Positions 32,188-42,119 of a stretch of 46,247 nt of DNA are shown in pieces. The notes beneath the pieces were generated by a model, which ran no database searches, was not told the origin of the DNA, and was given only the letters and a program-made list of their open reading frames with translations. Both the position numbers and the translations under genes were made by a program. Position 1 is the first letter of the stretch; the number at the start of each line of letters is the position of its first letter. Origin of the DNA: an uncultured Burkholderiales bacterium (GTDB lineage Bacteria > Pseudomonadota > Gammaproteobacteria > Burkholderiales > Burkholderiaceae_C); NCBI GenBank assembly GCA_903896615.1, contig CAITYM010000051.1, forward strand, positions 1 through 46,247. The letters run 5' to 3'.

Positions 32188-33198
32188 ATGAAATTACTCA
32201 TAATTCAATCAAGGCCATCTAAGGTGCTTCTAAAGTATTTAGTATCAGTGACTTTAGCTATCTTTTCTCTCTTAACTCATGCGGATGATCTGGGCGGTAT
32301 ATCGGCTCGATCAGAGATTTATGCTATTCCAACTTTAACAGTGTCGGATAAGCAATTCTTACTAGGGGATACGGGGGGCAAAGAGGTGCTAGTTGGGGGA
32401 ATTTTGAGGTTTCCGCCAAATCCTGCGAGTAAGAAATTACCAGTCATTTTTCTGGTCCACGGCTCAAGCGGTATGGGAGCCAACATCGACTATTGGTCTA
32501 ACCATTTCCTAACAAAGGGCTTTGCGACATTTAGTCTGGATGGTTTTACAGGACGAGGGCTAACGGCTGTTGGTCCCAACCAAGCTTTACTTGGGCGATT
32601 AAATTTAGTCTTAGATAGCTATAGAGCTTTAGAAATTTTGGCTAAACATCCTCGCTTAGACTCATCTAAATTCGTAATGATGGGATTTTCAAGAGGTGGG
32701 CAAGCGGCATTATTTTCAAGCTTGCAGCGGTTTAACGATATGTGGAACAAAAGCGGTGTAGTCTTTGCAGCTCATATTCCCTTTTACGCCGACTGCGGAA
32801 CTAGCTACATGAGTGAAGAGATAACGACCGGAAAACCAATACAAATGCACCACGGCAAGGCAGATGATTACAACCCTTTAGCGCCATGTAAGGTCTATGT
32901 GGAGAAATTAAAAAAATCGTCTCAAAATGTGGATCTCTTTGAGTACGATTTTGCATCGCACACATTTGACTCACCCCTAGGATCAAACCCTCCAGCCATC
33001 TCTAAGGACTCCCAGACGGTGAGAAATTGTCGAATTCTTGAGAAAAGCAAGGGGGTACTGATTAATTCAGAAACAAATCGAGAATTCAAATATTCAGATG
33101 CTTGTGTTGAGTTAAATCCTCATGTCGGTAAAGACTTGGTAGCTACTCAACTAGCTACTGAAAGGGTGGACTCCTTTTTAGCTAATTTGTTTAAATAA
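32188..33198 (+). CDS. Secreted alpha/beta hydrolase (dienelactone hydrolase-like)
   Basis: From the ATG at 32188 (a TTG at 32170 is possible) the product is 336 residues, with a signal peptide ending near LLTHA. It has the oxyanion-region motif IFLVHGSSGMG, the nucleophile Ser168 in MMGFSRGGQAALFS, an acidic region HHGKADDYNPLAPC and a late His in FASHTFDSPLG. These are the parts of a complete Ser-Asp-His triad of the dienelactone-hydrolase-like group. The substrate is unknown. It is a single gene on the plus strand, with 86 bases before the acyl-CoA dehydrogenase. Confidence 0.87.
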   Translation: MKLLIIQSRPSKVLLKYLVSVTLAIFSLLTHADDLGGISARSEIYAIPTLTVSDKQFLLGDTGGKEVLVGGILRFPPNPASKKLPVIFLVHGSSGMGANIDYWSNHFLTKGFATFSLDGFTGRGLTAVGPNQALLGRLNLVLDSYRALEILAKHPRLDSSKFVMMGFSRGGQAALFSSLQRFNDMWNKSGVVFAAHIPFYADCGTSYMSEEITTGKPIQMHHGKADDYNPLAPCKVYVEKLKKSSQNVDLFEYDFASHTFDSPLGSNPPAISKDSQTVRNCRILEKSKGVLINSETNREFKYSDACVELNPHVGKDLVATQLATERVDSFLANLFK

Positions 33199-33284
33199 GC
33201 TCAAGCAGTCGTGGCTACTCACTCTATTTTTTTCGAAGTATTATTCGTAAAACCCAACATTAAACATACCTAAATTCTTTAAAT

Positions 33285-34442
33285 ATGGACTTCTCACTCT
33301 CTCCTCAGTTACTTGAATTACAAGCAAAGGTTCGTGCTTTCATTCGCGAAGAAGTACTTCCATATGAAAATGATCCCCGTCAAGATGCTCATGGGCCTCA
33401 CGAGGATCTTAGAGCTGAACTAATTGAGAAGGCCCGGACGGTAGGACTCCTCACTCCGCACGCGTCAAAAGAAATGGGCGGACTTGGTCTAACGCACGTT
33501 GAAAAGGCAATTGTCTTTGTCGAAGCCGGTTACTCAACCTTGGGACCAATAGCCATGAATATCCACGCGCCAGATGAAGGCAATATTCATCTGATGGAGG
33601 TTGTGGCAAATGAGTCTCAAAAAAAGAGATGGCTAAAACCCTTAGTTAATGGAGATATAAGATCTTGTTTTGCGATGACCGAGCCTGCCCCCGGTGCAGG
33701 AGCGGATCCCTCAATGCTTGCGACCTCCGCAGTCAAAGACGGGGATGATTTCATCATTAATGGAACTAAATGGTTCATCACTGGAGCCACTGGAGCCTCA
33801 TTTGCCATCATCATGGCCAAGTTGGAGGACGGATCCGCCACCATGTTTTTGTCGGATATGGATAAACCTGAGATTAAAGTTGTCAGGCAAATGGACGCTC
33901 TTGATTCTTGTTTTACGGGTGGGCATGGTGTTATTGAGTTCAAGAATCTAAGAGTCCCTAGCAAAGATGTGCTGGGTCAGCTTGGCAAGGGCTTTCGGTA
34001 CGCTCAGATCCGCCTTGCACCTGCACGTTTGACTCACTGCATGCGTTGGTTAGGACAAGCACAAAGAGCTCATGACATTGCTGTCGAATACGCTAGAACC
34101 CGCCGTGCCTTTGGCGTCCAATTAGGCGCTCACGAGGGCGTAGGTTTCATGCTAGCTGATAATGATATGGACCTGCATACTGCAAAATTTCATATTTGGC
34201 ATACCGCTTGGCTGCTGGACAAGGGGGAGAGGGGAAATTTTGAGTCCAGTCGTGCTAAAACTGTTTGTGCAGAAGCTGAATGCAGGGTCGTTGACCGGTG
34301 TGTTCAAATTCTTGGCGGTCAAGGGGTTACTGCAGAGACTATTGTTATGAAGATATTTAAAGATATTCGTGGCTTTAGGATATATGACGGTCCAAGCGAA
34401 GTGCACCGCTGGAGTATGGCTAAAAAGATTATTGCAAATTGA
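33285..34442 (+). CDS. Acyl-CoA dehydrogenase
   Basis: This 385-residue FAD enzyme has CFAMTEPAPGAGADPSM (the FAD/substrate block), NGTKWFITGATGA, AYARTRRAFGVQLGAHEGVG-like helices and CVQILGGQGVTAE. The catalytic base lies in IYDGPSEVHRWSM at the C-terminus. It removes two hydrogens at C2-C3 of an acyl-CoA and passes electrons to ETF. The Pro-rich TEPAPGAGADP replaces the usual TEP-x-AGSD form, a variant seen in the ACAD10/11-like and FadE-like groups, so chain length is unsure. Nothing beside it forms an obvious operon. Confidence 0.9.
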   Translation: MDFSLSPQLLELQAKVRAFIREEVLPYENDPRQDAHGPHEDLRAELIEKARTVGLLTPHASKEMGGLGLTHVEKAIVFVEAGYSTLGPIAMNIHAPDEGNIHLMEVVANESQKKRWLKPLVNGDIRSCFAMTEPAPGAGADPSMLATSAVKDGDDFIINGTKWFITGATGASFAIIMAKLEDGSATMFLSDMDKPEIKVVRQMDALDSCFTGGHGVIEFKNLRVPSKDVLGQLGKGFRYAQIRLAPARLTHCMRWLGQAQRAHDIAVEYARTRRAFGVQLGAHEGVGFMLADNDMDLHTAKFHIWHTAWLLDKGERGNFESSRAKTVCAEAECRVVDRCVQILGGQGVTAETIVMKIFKDIRGFRIYDGPSEVHRWSMAKKIIAN

Positions 34443-34443
34443 A

Positions 34444-34613
34444 GTGTGCCTAAACTCTTTTGGGGATAGTTCTGAATCTCCCTTGAATGCACGATTGACA
34501 TAGGCTGGGTCTGAGTAGCCCAAACTTTAGGCAATCGTGGAGATGCTCAGGTTTGTATAGGTAAGTTTTCTTTGAGCTTTACGCATCATTCGCCCATCCC
34601 CAACGTACCTCAG
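34444..34613 (-). pseudogene. Decayed AraC-family regulator, C-terminal part
   Basis: The minus strand reads LRYVGDGRMMRKAQRKLTYT then NLSISTIA, a TAA stop at 34527-34529, and then SLGYSDPAYVNRAFKGDSEL and SPKEFR. This is the second helix-turn-helix of AraC regulators, where the stop interrupts IAxSLGYSD. The N-terminal domain and first helix-turn-helix are not found upstream, where the sequence is repetitive. So it is a remnant, not a gene. It ends against the acyl-CoA dehydrogenase gene. Confidence 0.75.
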
Positions 34614-34991
34614 CCGAATGCAGGGCCGTGCAAGAGCGTGCAAGGCCTAATGCAACGCCAATTGCAACGCCAAATGCAGCGCTGTACACCCCATCACAAC
34701 TAATTATTAAGTCGGCAAGGGCGTGAAGGTTATATTGATAGTCGTTTTTCGTAGTTGCTCACGGTCTGAGTCGTAAATCAATTCCGGCTGATTTTTTTCG
34801 GGCGTACGAAAAACCCTACTTCTTTCGATCGACTGTTGGTTTGCTCGGCATCAAACCAGAGTTGCTTGAGTTAGTAAACGCCAAACATGATCGAGGATTT
34901 GTACCTTGCTCGCTACGTTCCCAGATTCAAATTAAATAATCTTGCTCGGGACACACTAGGTTTTACCTGGTACTGAATCAATGTACTTTTT
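34614..34991. other. Decayed intergenic region with short tandem repeat
   Basis: TGCAACGCCAAT and TGCAACGCCAAA stand side by side at about 34651-34674, with related units around them. Further right, from about 34755, a stretch reads HGLSRKSIPADFF-like then GLLGIKPELLELVNAKHD with no start codon. It is possibly a degraded alpha/beta hydrolase, but I would not assert that. Confidence 0.3.
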
Positions 34992-35519
34992 TTACTTAAA
35001 AGATTTTGACTGAGGATCAAAGCAGTCAGTAAGATTTTCTGGTACCTCGGGTGTTTGATGAGATATGTATTGCCTAATGTAAGGAGCAGCCATCCAGGGC
35101 TTGGTATATCCACTCCAAATAGCATTGGGTATGATGCTCATTTGTTTGTTAGTGGTCTGCGCTGATTTTTTTATAAGAACTACAGCTGGAAGCAACTCAT
35201 CAAACTCGGCTTCCGTGAGTATCCATTCATTAGTGGATATTACGGTGAATAATTTTGCTGACGTTGAGCTGGGTGGACTGTAGGTTTGAATTAATTGCCT
35301 TACCTGTTGGTAAGGCAATTGATCTGGCGTTAAATACTGGACTTCAGAGCAATCTCTTCTTAAGCCAGTCCAAAGGTTACTTAACTGTCCCCTTATATCT
35401 ATTGAGCGGTTATCGATGAGCAAAAGTGTCCCATTGTCATCCTTCTTTAATTCAAGATGAGATAAAACCACTCCGACAATGATTATGACTAATAGTGGTA
35501 GTAAAGCCTTGTTTCTCAA
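34992..35519 (-). CDS. Hypothetical anchored protein
   Basis: This 175-residue protein has a single N-terminal membrane segment, ALLPLLVIIIVGVVLSHL at about 4-21, with the rest soluble and probably periplasmic. The body has a Cys at about 57 (RRDCSEVQYL) and one near the end (LTDCFDPQ), which could form a disulfide. No family is recognised. It stands alone between the decayed AraC region and the tRNA. Confidence 0.6.
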   Translation of the reverse strand: MRNKALLPLLVIIIVGVVLSHLELKKDDNGTLLLIDNRSIDIRGQLSNLWTGLRRDCSEVQYLTPDQLPYQQVRQLIQTYSPPSSTSAKLFTVISTNEWILTEAEFDELLPAVVLIKKSAQTTNKQMSIIPNAIWSGYTKPWMAAPYIRQYISHQTPEVPENLTDCFDPQSKSFK

Positions 35520-35980
<461 letters not shown>

Positions 35981-36067
35981 TAGTGCGCGTATTGTAACAG
36001 TCTGCTTTGCGTTGCAACAATTGGCATGTACACTCCGTGCTTTTGTTAGAAACCCGAGGCTTAATCC

Positions 36068-38332
36068 ATGAAGTTCCATTTCCCAATTGTCATTATTGAC
36101 GAGGACTTTAGATCTGAAAATACATCTGGTCTTGGGATTAGAGCCCTGGCTGAGGCTATTGAGGGGGAGGGATTTGAGATTTTGGGCGTGACCAGCTACG
36201 GAGATCTAAGTCAATTTGCCCAACAGCAGTCACGCGCAAGCGCTTTTATCCTCTCCATTGACGATGAAGAGTTCACGCCCGGCCCCGATTTAGATCCTGC
36301 AGTCCTTAATTTGCGAAATTTCATAGAAGAAGTTCGTTTTAAGAACGCTGAGGTGCCAATTTACGTATACGGAGAGACTAAAACCTCACGGCACCTGCCA
36401 AATGACATCCTTCGTGAGCTAAACGGCTTCATTCATATGTTTGAGGATACGCCAGAATTTGTTGCTCGACACATTATCCGTGAGGCTAAAACCTATTTAG
36501 AAGGGGTTAAACCGCCGTTTTTTAAGGCTTTACTGGATTATGCGGAAGACGGTTCTTACTCATGGCATTGTCCCGGGCACTCAGGAGGGGTTGCTTTCTT
36601 GAAAAGTCCCGTTGGTCAGATGTTTCACCAGTTCTTTGGTGAGAACATGCTGCGTGCAGACGTTTGTAACGCCGTAGACGAGCTAGGACAGTTGCTTGAC
36701 CACACGGGCCCTGTTGCCGCTTCCGAGCGAAATGCAGCTCGTATTTTTAATGCAGATCACTGCTACTTCGTAACCAACGGCACTAGTACCAGTAACAAAA
36801 TTGTTTGGCATCACGCAGTCGCGCCTGGAGACGTAGTTGTTGTAGACCGTAACTGCCATAAGTCAGTGCTTCACGCCATCATCATGACAGGCGCCATACC
36901 GGTCTTTTTAAAGCCAACTCGCAATCACTTCGGCATTATTGGTCCCATACCTCAAAGCGAGTTTGAACCTGAGACGATTAGGGCAAAGATTGCTGCAAAC
37001 CCGCTTTTAAAAGGCGTTGATGTGACAAACATCAAGCCCAAAGTCCTAACCATCACTCAGTCTACGTATGACGGTGTTCTCTACAACACGGAGACCATCA
37101 AGAAAATGCTGGATGGGTACGTAGCTAACCTGCATTTTGATGAGGCTTGGTTGCCCCACGCAGCCTTTCATCCCTTTTACGGCACTTACCACGCAATGGG
37201 TAAAAAGCGTGAGCGTCCCAAGCATTCAATGGTTTATTCCACACAGTCTATTCATAAGCTGTTAGCGGGTATCAGCCAGGCCTCCCACGTACTGGTTCAG
37301 GACTCTCAGACTAAAAAACTGGACCGCCATCTCTTTAATGAGGCGTTCCTCATGCACACAAGCACGAGCCCTCAATACGCCATTATTGCGAGCTGCGACG
37401 TTGCAGCGGCAATGATGGAGCCCCCTGGCGGCACGGCCTTGGTGGAGGAAAGTATTGTGGAGGCGCTTGACTTTCGACGCGCCATGCGAAAGGTCGACGA
37501 GGAATACGGCAAAGACTGGTGGTTCAAGGTTTGGGGGCCAGACCATTTAGTAGACGAGGGCATTGGTCGCGCTGACCACTGGATCTTTGGGAGTCAGGGC
37601 AAAAACTCCAAATGGCATGGCTTTGGTAACTTAGCCGATGGCTTCAACATGTTGGACCCCATCAAATCAACCATCGTAACGCCGGGGCTAGATATTAACG
37701 GTAAGTTTGCAAAGACGGGTATACCTGCCAGTATCGTCTCTAAATTTCTTGCCGAGCACGGCGTGATTATTGAAAAAACCGGGCTCTACAGTTTCTTCAT
37801 CATGTTCACGATCGGTATTACCAAAGGACGTTGGAACTCCTTGCTCACTGCGCTTCAGCAGTTTAAGGACGATTATGCAAAGAACCACCCGATGTGGAAG
37901 ATCTTGCCAGAGTTTTGTGCAAAACATCCCAAGTACGAGAACATGGGTTTGCAAGACTTGTGTCAATATGTTCATGAGTTATACGCTAAGTATGACATTG
38001 CGCGCCTAACAACTGAGATGTATTTGAGTGATTTGACTCCAGCAATGAAGCCCAGTGACGCTTATGCGCAGATTGCCCACTCCAATACTGAGCGTGTACC
38101 AGTGGACCAATTAGAAGGTCGGATTACGACAAGCCTGATCACGCCTTACCCACCAGGGATACCACTGCTGATTCCTGGAGAAGTCTTCAACAAAAAGATT
38201 GTTGATTACCTTAGATTTGCCGGCGAATTCAATGCCCAGTGCCCAGGATTTGAGACGGACATACACGGTCTCGTGGCTGAAAAAGACGGCAATGGCGTGG
38301 TCCAGCTCTACGCAGACTGCGTAAAAGCCTAA
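36068..38332 (+). CDS. Arg/Lys/Orn decarboxylase, PLP class III
   Basis: This 754-residue protein has the wing domain of inducible basic amino-acid decarboxylases at about 1-140 and then the fold-I PLP core. The core shows WHCPGHSGGVAFLKSPVG, NAVDELGQLLDHTGPVAASE, FVTNGTSTSNKIVWHHAV and DRNCHKSVLHAIIM. PLP-forming Lys397 lies in STQSIHKLLAGISQ. LITPYPPGIPLLIPGE near the end is typical. It converts arginine, lysine or ornithine to agmatine, cadaverine or putrescine; the sequence alone does not decide which. Acid stress or polyamine supply are possible roles. It is preceded by tRNA-Ser on the other strand and followed by a candidate terminator. Confidence 0.93.
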   Translation: MKFHFPIVIIDEDFRSENTSGLGIRALAEAIEGEGFEILGVTSYGDLSQFAQQQSRASAFILSIDDEEFTPGPDLDPAVLNLRNFIEEVRFKNAEVPIYVYGETKTSRHLPNDILRELNGFIHMFEDTPEFVARHIIREAKTYLEGVKPPFFKALLDYAEDGSYSWHCPGHSGGVAFLKSPVGQMFHQFFGENMLRADVCNAVDELGQLLDHTGPVAASERNAARIFNADHCYFVTNGTSTSNKIVWHHAVAPGDVVVVDRNCHKSVLHAIIMTGAIPVFLKPTRNHFGIIGPIPQSEFEPETIRAKIAANPLLKGVDVTNIKPKVLTITQSTYDGVLYNTETIKKMLDGYVANLHFDEAWLPHAAFHPFYGTYHAMGKKRERPKHSMVYSTQSIHKLLAGISQASHVLVQDSQTKKLDRHLFNEAFLMHTSTSPQYAIIASCDVAAAMMEPPGGTALVEESIVEALDFRRAMRKVDEEYGKDWWFKVWGPDHLVDEGIGRADHWIFGSQGKNSKWHGFGNLADGFNMLDPIKSTIVTPGLDINGKFAKTGIPASIVSKFLAEHGVIIEKTGLYSFFIMFTIGITKGRWNSLLTALQQFKDDYAKNHPMWKILPEFCAKHPKYENMGLQDLCQYVHELYAKYDIARLTTEMYLSDLTPAMKPSDAYAQIAHSNTERVPVDQLEGRITTSLITPYPPGIPLLIPGEVFNKKIVDYLRFAGEFNAQCPGFETDIHGLVAEKDGNGVVQLYADCVKA

Positions 38333-38370
38333 AACATCCACCCATATGGCCATCTCCAAGCAATTTTGAC

Positions 38371-38384
38371 TTGATCTTAGTCAA
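38371..38384. promoter_or_regulatory. FNR/ANR-like box (nine of ten positions)
   Basis: TTGATCTTAGTCAA has one mismatch to TTGAT-N4-ATCAA and lies between the decarboxylase and the propionate genes, 213-226 bases before the mutase start. The distance is long and chance is possible. Confidence 0.3.
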
Positions 38385-38403
38385 TTTGCTACGCTGTTTT
38401 ACC

Positions 38404-38434
38404 CCTAAAGCCCGCTTACTATAAGGGTTTTAGG
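38404..38434 (+). terminator. Candidate terminator after the decarboxylase
   Basis: CCTAAAGCCC at 38404-38413 pairs with GGGTTTTAGG at 38425-38434, with one G-U pair and an 11-base loop, followed by TTTAAACTT. The stem is good and the T-run short. Confidence 0.4.
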
Positions 38435-38596
38435 TTTAAACTTAAGTGTTGTAACTTCAATCCTCCATTGCCCAGCTTCGCCTGGGTTGGGAGCGTGAAT
38501 GCCGCTTATTTAGGAGACTGTTTGCAGATCATGAGTAATAGGTAATTTGCGTAAGTTCTTGTGAACCTTGTGAGCCCAGTATTTAAGGAATCTTTG

Positions 38597-40765
38597 ATGA
38601 GCAAAAAGTCCAGGGAATTTAAACCTTCAACCCTAAAAGACTGGGAGACGGCTGCAAGCAAATCCGCCCCCAATGGCCAACTAGATGCACTGAACTGGCA
38701 CACACCGGACGGAATCACCGTTAAGGCGCTTTATACCGCAGCCGACACAGAGGGTTTAGCACATACCGATACTCTGCCTGGATTTGAACCCTTTATTCGC
38801 GGTCCTCAAGCAACGATGTATGCCTCCCGTCCTTGGACAATTAGGCAATATGCGGGGTTTTCTACTGCTCAGGAATCCAACGCTTTTTACCGCAAAGCGC
38901 TTGCAAGCGGTGGGCAAGGCGTCTCTGTGGCATTTGACCTTGCAACTCACAGAGGATATGACTCTGACCACCCAAGAGTAACCGGCGATGTCGGCAAAGC
39001 AGGTGTTGCGATTGATACTGTTGAGGACATGAAGATACTGTTTGATCAAATACCTCTTGATAAGGTCTCTGTCTCAATGACAATGAACGGAGCCGTCTTA
39101 CCCGTACTTGCAGGCTACATCGTGGCCGCTGAGGAACAAGGAGTATCAAAGGAGCAATTAAGCGGAACCATTCAAAATGACATTCTTAAAGAATTCATGG
39201 TTCGCAATACTTACATCTATCCTCCCAAGCCATCCATGAAGATTATTGGAGACATCATTGAGTACACCTCAAAGCGGATGCCCAAATTCAACTCTATATC
39301 CATCTCTGGTTATCACATGCAGGAGGCAGGTGCGAATCAGGCCCTAGAGCTTGCATTTACCTTAGCTGATGGTAAAGAGTATGTTCAAACAGCAATTGCT
39401 AAAGGACTAGATGTAGATGATTTTGCGGGTCGACTGTCCTTTTTTTGGGCGATCGGTATGAACTTTTATTTAGAAGTTGCAAAGATGCGTGCAGCAAGAC
39501 TGTTATGGTGTCGAATCATGAAAGAATTTGGCGCCAAGTCTCCTAAGAGTTTGATGCTTAGAACCCACTGCCAAACCTCGGGTTGGTCGCTTACCGAGCA
39601 AGATCCCTATAACAATGTCGTTAGAACTACGGTTGAAGCTATGGCAGCTGTATTTGGTGGCACACAAAGTTTGCATACCAATAGCTTTGATGAAGCCATC
39701 GCTCTTCCAACTGAGTTTAGTTCTCGCATAGCTAGAAATACCCAGTTGATCATCCAAGAGGAGACCCATATAACTAACGTCATCGATCCTTGGGCGGGCA
39801 GTTATATGATGGAGAGTTTGACCAATGATATGGCGGAAAAAGCTTGGGCCATCATTGAAGAAGTGAAAGAGATGGGCGGGATGACTCAGGCCGTAGATTC
39901 GGGTTGGGCTAAGCTCAAAATCGAGGCTGCAGCCGCTGAAAAGCAAGCACGTATCGACTCCGGTCAAGACGTGATCGTGGGCGTCAATAAATACAAGCTC
40001 AAAACGGAAGATCCCATCGAGTTTTTAGAAGTCGATAACGTCCGGGTTCGTGAGGGGCAGATCAAAATGCTTGCTGAGATTAAGGCTAAACGCGATGCTA
40101 AAGCTGTAACGCACGCGCTTGAAGCACTCACAAATGCCGCTCAGTCAGGTGAGGGCAACTTGTTAGAGCTAACTGTTAAAGCGATTAGACTACGGGCAAC
40201 AGTTGGTGAAGTGAGTGATGCGCTTGAGAAGGTTTACGGTCGCCACCGCGCAGATACCCAAAAGGTAACCGGCGTGTACGCTGCTGCTTACGAAAGTGAA
40301 GAAGATTCGGAGCATACTTGGGAGAGCTTAAAGAAAGATATCTCCGATTACGGGGACAAACTAGGGCGACGTCCAAGGGTCATGATTGCAAAACTTGGAC
40401 AAGACGGACACGATAGAGGAGCAAAGATCGTGGCTACCGCCTTTGCTGATCTCGGCTTTGACGTGGATATGGGGCCTTTATTTCAAACACCTGAGGAGTG
40501 CGCTAGACAAGCCATTGAGAACGATGTGCATGCAGTCGGTGTATCTACACTTGCTGCAGGACATAAAACCTTAGTTCCCGCAATTATTGAGGCTTTAAAG
40601 GCTCAAGGTGCAGATGACATCATCGTCTTTGTTGGTGGTGTGATTCCTAAGCAGGATTACGACTTCTTGTATGCCAGCGGTGTTAAGGGGATCTACGGTC
40701 CTGGAACGCCGATACCCACCAGTGCGAGGGATGTACTAGAACAAATTAAAAAGGCTCAGGCTTGA
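38597..40765 (+). CDS. scpA: Methylmalonyl-CoA mutase, single-chain form
   Basis: I chose the ATG at 38597 because AAGGA lies 7 bases upstream. A GTG at 38561 would add 12 residues. The 722-residue product has the catalytic TIM barrel, with [51 protein letters not shown] and [19 protein letters not shown]. The C-terminal cobalamin domain carries DGHDRGAK, whose His (about 605) is the lower cobalt ligand. It interconverts (R)-methylmalonyl-CoA and succinyl-CoA and needs adenosylcobalamin. The MeaB GTPase gene follows after one base, and the propionyl-CoA carboxylase genes are further on. Confidence 0.95.
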   Translation: MSKKSREFKPSTLKDWETAASKSAPNGQLDALNWHTPDGITVKALYTAADTEGLAHTDTLPGFEPFIRGPQATMYASRPWTIRQYAGFSTAQESNAFYRKALASGGQGVSVAFDLATHRGYDSDHPRVTGDVGKAGVAIDTVEDMKILFDQIPLDKVSVSMTMNGAVLPVLAGYIVAAEEQGVSKEQLSGTIQNDILKEFMVRNTYIYPPKPSMKIIGDIIEYTSKRMPKFNSISISGYHMQEAGANQALELAFTLADGKEYVQTAIAKGLDVDDFAGRLSFFWAIGMNFYLEVAKMRAARLLWCRIMKEFGAKSPKSLMLRTHCQTSGWSLTEQDPYNNVVRTTVEAMAAVFGGTQSLHTNSFDEAIALPTEFSSRIARNTQLIIQEETHITNVIDPWAGSYMMESLTNDMAEKAWAIIEEVKEMGGMTQAVDSGWAKLKIEAAAAEKQARIDSGQDVIVGVNKYKLKTEDPIEFLEVDNVRVREGQIKMLAEIKAKRDAKAVTHALEALTNAAQSGEGNLLELTVKAIRLRATVGEVSDALEKVYGRHRADTQKVTGVYAAAYESEEDSEHTWESLKKDISDYGDKLGRRPRVMIAKLGQDGHDRGAKIVATAFADLGFDVDMGPLFQTPEECARQAIENDVHAVGVSTLAAGHKTLVPAIIEALKAQGADDIIVFVGGVIPKQDYDFLYASGVKGIYGPGTPIPTSARDVLEQIKKAQA

Positions 40766-40766
40766 G

Positions 40767-41972
40767 GTGAGAGCTCAGGAACTAGCCCAAGCCTTACTGG
40801 GTAGTCGAGGAGGAGGGCCACCTGCCGCTCCTGAAGAGCCTTTGAATGGCTCTGCTAAAGCTCCGTGTACTCCTAACTCAGCAATAGATTCCCGTCTCAT
40901 TGAGTCTCAAAAGTTAGAGGCTTTAAACAGGCGCGCACTCGCCAAGTCAATCACACTTCTTGAGTCCACTTTAGCAAGTGATAGAGCTGAGGCGGACGCT
41001 CTAATATCCTCCATCCTCGCGCATACGGGGAAGTCTTTAAGGCTTGGTATTAGCGGGGTACCCGGTGTTGGTAAAAGCACTTTTATTGAAGTACTAGGTC
41101 TTTATTTAATCGCTCAGGGGCATAAACTGGCGGTGCTCGCGGTTGATCCTTCTTCCAGCGTATCGGGTGGCTCCATTTTGGGGGATAAAACCAGGATGGA
41201 GCGACTCTCTGTGAATCCGTGCGCTTTTATTAGGCCCTCACCCAGTCGGGGAACCCTGGGCGGGGTGGCTGAGAAAACGCGCGAAGCAATCCTCCTTTGC
41301 GAAGCGGCAGGCTACGATATCGTCATCATTGAGACAGTAGGTGTGGGTCAAAGTGAAACAACTGTTTCATTGATGACGGATCTCTTTGTGCTCATGCAAC
41401 TCCCTAATGCAGGGGATGACCTTCAAGCCATAAAGAAAGGTGTCATGGAGTTAGCAGATCTTGTTTTAATTAACAAAGCCGACCTTGACCCAAGCGCTGC
41501 AACACGCGCACAAGCACAAATTACCAGTGCGATGAGGCTCTACGGGTTTCACGGTAATCCGTCCAAGAGCACTGCGCATGATCAAGTTACAGAGCACCCC
41601 ATACATGCTGATCCTACTGAGTTGGTAGGTATAGTTGATAAATCTAATTCTCCTCATTCCCTACCCAGTGCCTTACCTAAGGTTTTACAACTAAGTGCGC
41701 TGCATGAAAAGGGTGTTGAGAATTTTTGGCACACAGTTTTGGCTTACAAACAACTGCGGGAGCGTAATGGTCAATGGCAAGAAAAGCGCAGAATTCAAGC
41801 ACTCTCGGGGATGTGGGAGAGAGTAGAGAGTGAACTCAAGCGCTCATTCAATGACTATCCCGCGGTGAAGGCGATACTTCCAAAAATATTAGCTAATGTG
41901 AACAGTGGTCATCTCGCGCCCACTGTCGCCGCTCGTCAACTCTTAAGTGCCTATAAAGACGGGGAGAAGTGA
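40767..41972 (+). CDS. meaB: MeaB/ArgK-type GTPase chaperone of methylmalonyl-CoA mutase
   Basis: The GTG at 40767 follows the mutase stop by one base, so translation is probably coupled. The 401-residue product has the P-loop GISGVPGVGKSTFIEVLG, AVDPSSSVSGGSILGDKTRM, the switch region DIVIIETVGVGQSETTV and LVLINKADLD. It protects and reloads the mutase with adenosylcobalamin using GTP. It is longer than usual for the family. There is an N-terminal Gly/Pro/Ala-rich extension of about 40 residues, and an insertion rich in His, Asp and Pro after about residue 260 (HDQVTEHPIHADPTE). The start could lie further in, but no ATG is present there. Confidence 0.92.
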   Translation: MRAQELAQALLGSRGGGPPAAPEEPLNGSAKAPCTPNSAIDSRLIESQKLEALNRRALAKSITLLESTLASDRAEADALISSILAHTGKSLRLGISGVPGVGKSTFIEVLGLYLIAQGHKLAVLAVDPSSSVSGGSILGDKTRMERLSVNPCAFIRPSPSRGTLGGVAEKTREAILLCEAAGYDIVIIETVGVGQSETTVSLMTDLFVLMQLPNAGDDLQAIKKGVMELADLVLINKADLDPSAATRAQAQITSAMRLYGFHGNPSKSTAHDQVTEHPIHADPTELVGIVDKSNSPHSLPSALPKVLQLSALHEKGVENFWHTVLAYKQLRERNGQWQEKRRIQALSGMWERVESELKRSFNDYPAVKAILPKILANVNSGHLAPTVAARQLLSAYKDGEK

Positions 41973-42119
41973 TGTGTGAAAGATTTAGAGTTCAATTTAG
42001 ATTCCAATTGGAATTAAGTTATTCCTACCTATGCGTTAATTCACCGTATTTTCATTTCAAGAGTCATCGCTAAAACTAAACCTAGCCCAAGCAAGAAATT
42101 TTTTTCGGAGTCAACCCCT

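Noticed and set aside
34755..34940. Start-less plus-strand frame resembling an alpha/beta hydrolase fragment
   Set aside because: Only a short HGLSR-like motif supports it and the frame upstream is broken; chance is likely.
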